A DNA stretch of 64,000 nt from assembly GCA_946811185.2 (NCBI GenBank), contig OX328101.1:24722122-24786121 (forward strand), read 5' to 3'. The DNA is from Hippopus hippopus (lineage: Eukaryota; Mollusca; Bivalvia; Cardiida; Cardiidae). The notes under the pieces were generated by a model. It ran no database searches, was not told the origin of the DNA, and saw only the letters and a program-made list of their open reading frames with translations. Shown piece by piece: positions 62,963-64,000 of the stretch. The position numbers and the translations under genes were made by a program. Within the stretch, counting starts at the first letter, position 1. Each line of letters opens with the position of its first letter.

Positions 62963-64000
62963 GTTCTTAAAATTCAGAGACTCTGTCAGTAACATTCCGG
63001 ACGTAAAACTCTCGGGTCGATGGTTCGACTCCCTAGCTTAAGCTGTTACAATTTCTTTTTAAGATTTTTTATATGTTCAATGCGACAGGATTCATTCTTT
63101 TATTATCGCCGATCAACGGTTCGACTTGTTCATGTGGGAAAGCAGACAGTGGTTTCAAAAAGACAATGTGCAAAGTACTGGTAAATGAAACTTCAATAAA
63201 GCATGGGTAGGTGCATTGACCGTCGGGATATTACGTAAGTAATGTTGAAGTCGGCGTTAAAACACCAAGAAAACAAACACATCTATCTCCACCAATATAT
63301 CAGGAATCGGCACTATCATCATCACTTTCAACTCAACCATCAAAATATCACCGTCATTATAATAATAATAATCATCATCATCATCAAAGCAATAATTATA
63401 AAGCATTAAAAACTCCATAGCTTTGTGTCAACTTCTCGCAAACTCTAAAAGAGTTCAGGAAAAAAGACTTTCTCGATTCAAATCAGTTCCCTTTCTTTAA
63501 TTAATCTGAAAATCTTTCACAGCATTTCCAAATCGACACTTTATCTTCACGTGTGATTACTGAGATGATTGAACAGCCATTTCGTCGGTAGCGTACAGAA
63601 ATTGAGACATGGGTTAGCTGGTTTGAATCCCCTGCTCGGCCATTTCTTTCCGAGGTTTGATGATACTCATTGCGACAGGATTAATTCTTCTCTAACCTCT
63701 CAAACGCAATTTTCACAATAGTTATGTGGAAAGGCAGTCAGTGGCTTGGGGAGAATAGCGTGCAAAGGACTCCTGACTGAAACTTCAGAAAAGTATGGGT
63801 AGGTGCACTGGCAGCCGCGATATAACTGAAATATTGTTGAAAACGGTGTTAAACACATGCAATCAATCAATCAATCAAAACAGTTCCCCTTCTTTCATTT
63901 TCATCTGAAATATTTCACAGCATTTCCAAATCAACACTTTATCTTCACGTTTAACTCCAAAGATGATTAAACAGCAATTCGGTCCGTATTGCACGGAACT
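62125..64000 (+). repeat. Array unit 10 (partial, cut by the window edge)
   Basis: The first 1,876 bp of a unit: modules A, B, CT microsatellite, C, ATC, D and the start of module E. The array therefore continues beyond the window. Confidence 0.93.

Noticed and set aside
11387..64000. CRISPR-like or rDNA-like array
   Set aside because: Repeats are 6.45 kb without short uniform repeats and unique spacers, and no rRNA-like sequence is seen in the unit.

Overview
This is metazoan, intron-rich, repeat-dominated DNA. A marine mollusc is the best guess, because the short interspersed elements (tRNA-like heads, AATC tails) and the hairpin-ended element at 29886-30509 resemble families I associate with bivalves and gastropods. 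That assignment is inference.

Left flank, 1-4204. The only gene I can support is on the minus strand: the first two coding exons of pyridoxal kinase (PDXK), exon 1 at 3893-3985 and exon 2 at 345-399. They are joined in phase 0 across a 3.5 kb intron with consensus splice sites, and exon 3 onward lies left of the window. The intron is filled with copies of one TTAA-bounded, near-palindromic MITE family and one older nested element. The 220 bp upstream of the start codon hold the 5' UTR/promoter and a cluster of CGCGAAAAG palindromes.

Tandem array, 4205-64000 (93% of the window). From 220 bp upstream of the PDXK start codon to the right edge runs a head-to-tail array of a composite unit of about 6.45 kb. 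There are nine units plus a partial tenth, starting at about 4404, 11387, 17677, 24130, 29139, 36206, 42712, 49177, 55643 and 62125. Each unit has four blocks in fixed order: (1) about 3.8 kb of nested tRNA-derived SINE modules with CT/GTCT and ATC microsatellites; (2) a 450-451 bp linker of unknown origin; (3) a 0.7-0.8 kb GA-rich block; (4) a block of 1,483 bp (1,482 in one unit) made of decayed copies of a roughly 20 bp motif related to GGACTGAGGGTACATCTCA.

Units differ by a few clear events: a 620-680 bp tandem duplication in unit 1, a 138 bp deletion in unit 2, a 1,427 bp deletion in unit 4, a 624 bp transposon insertion in unit 5, and microsatellite length changes throughout. Units 6-10 form a closely related, recently amplified subgroup whose variants are shared in a patchwork, as expected from unequal exchange or gene conversion. 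No open reading frame in the array looks like a protein gene; the recurrent ORFs are by-products of SINE, microsatellite or minisatellite sequence.

The most notable system is this composite satellite, built from SINEs, a purine-rich block and a fossil minisatellite and amplified right against the 5' end of a housekeeping gene.
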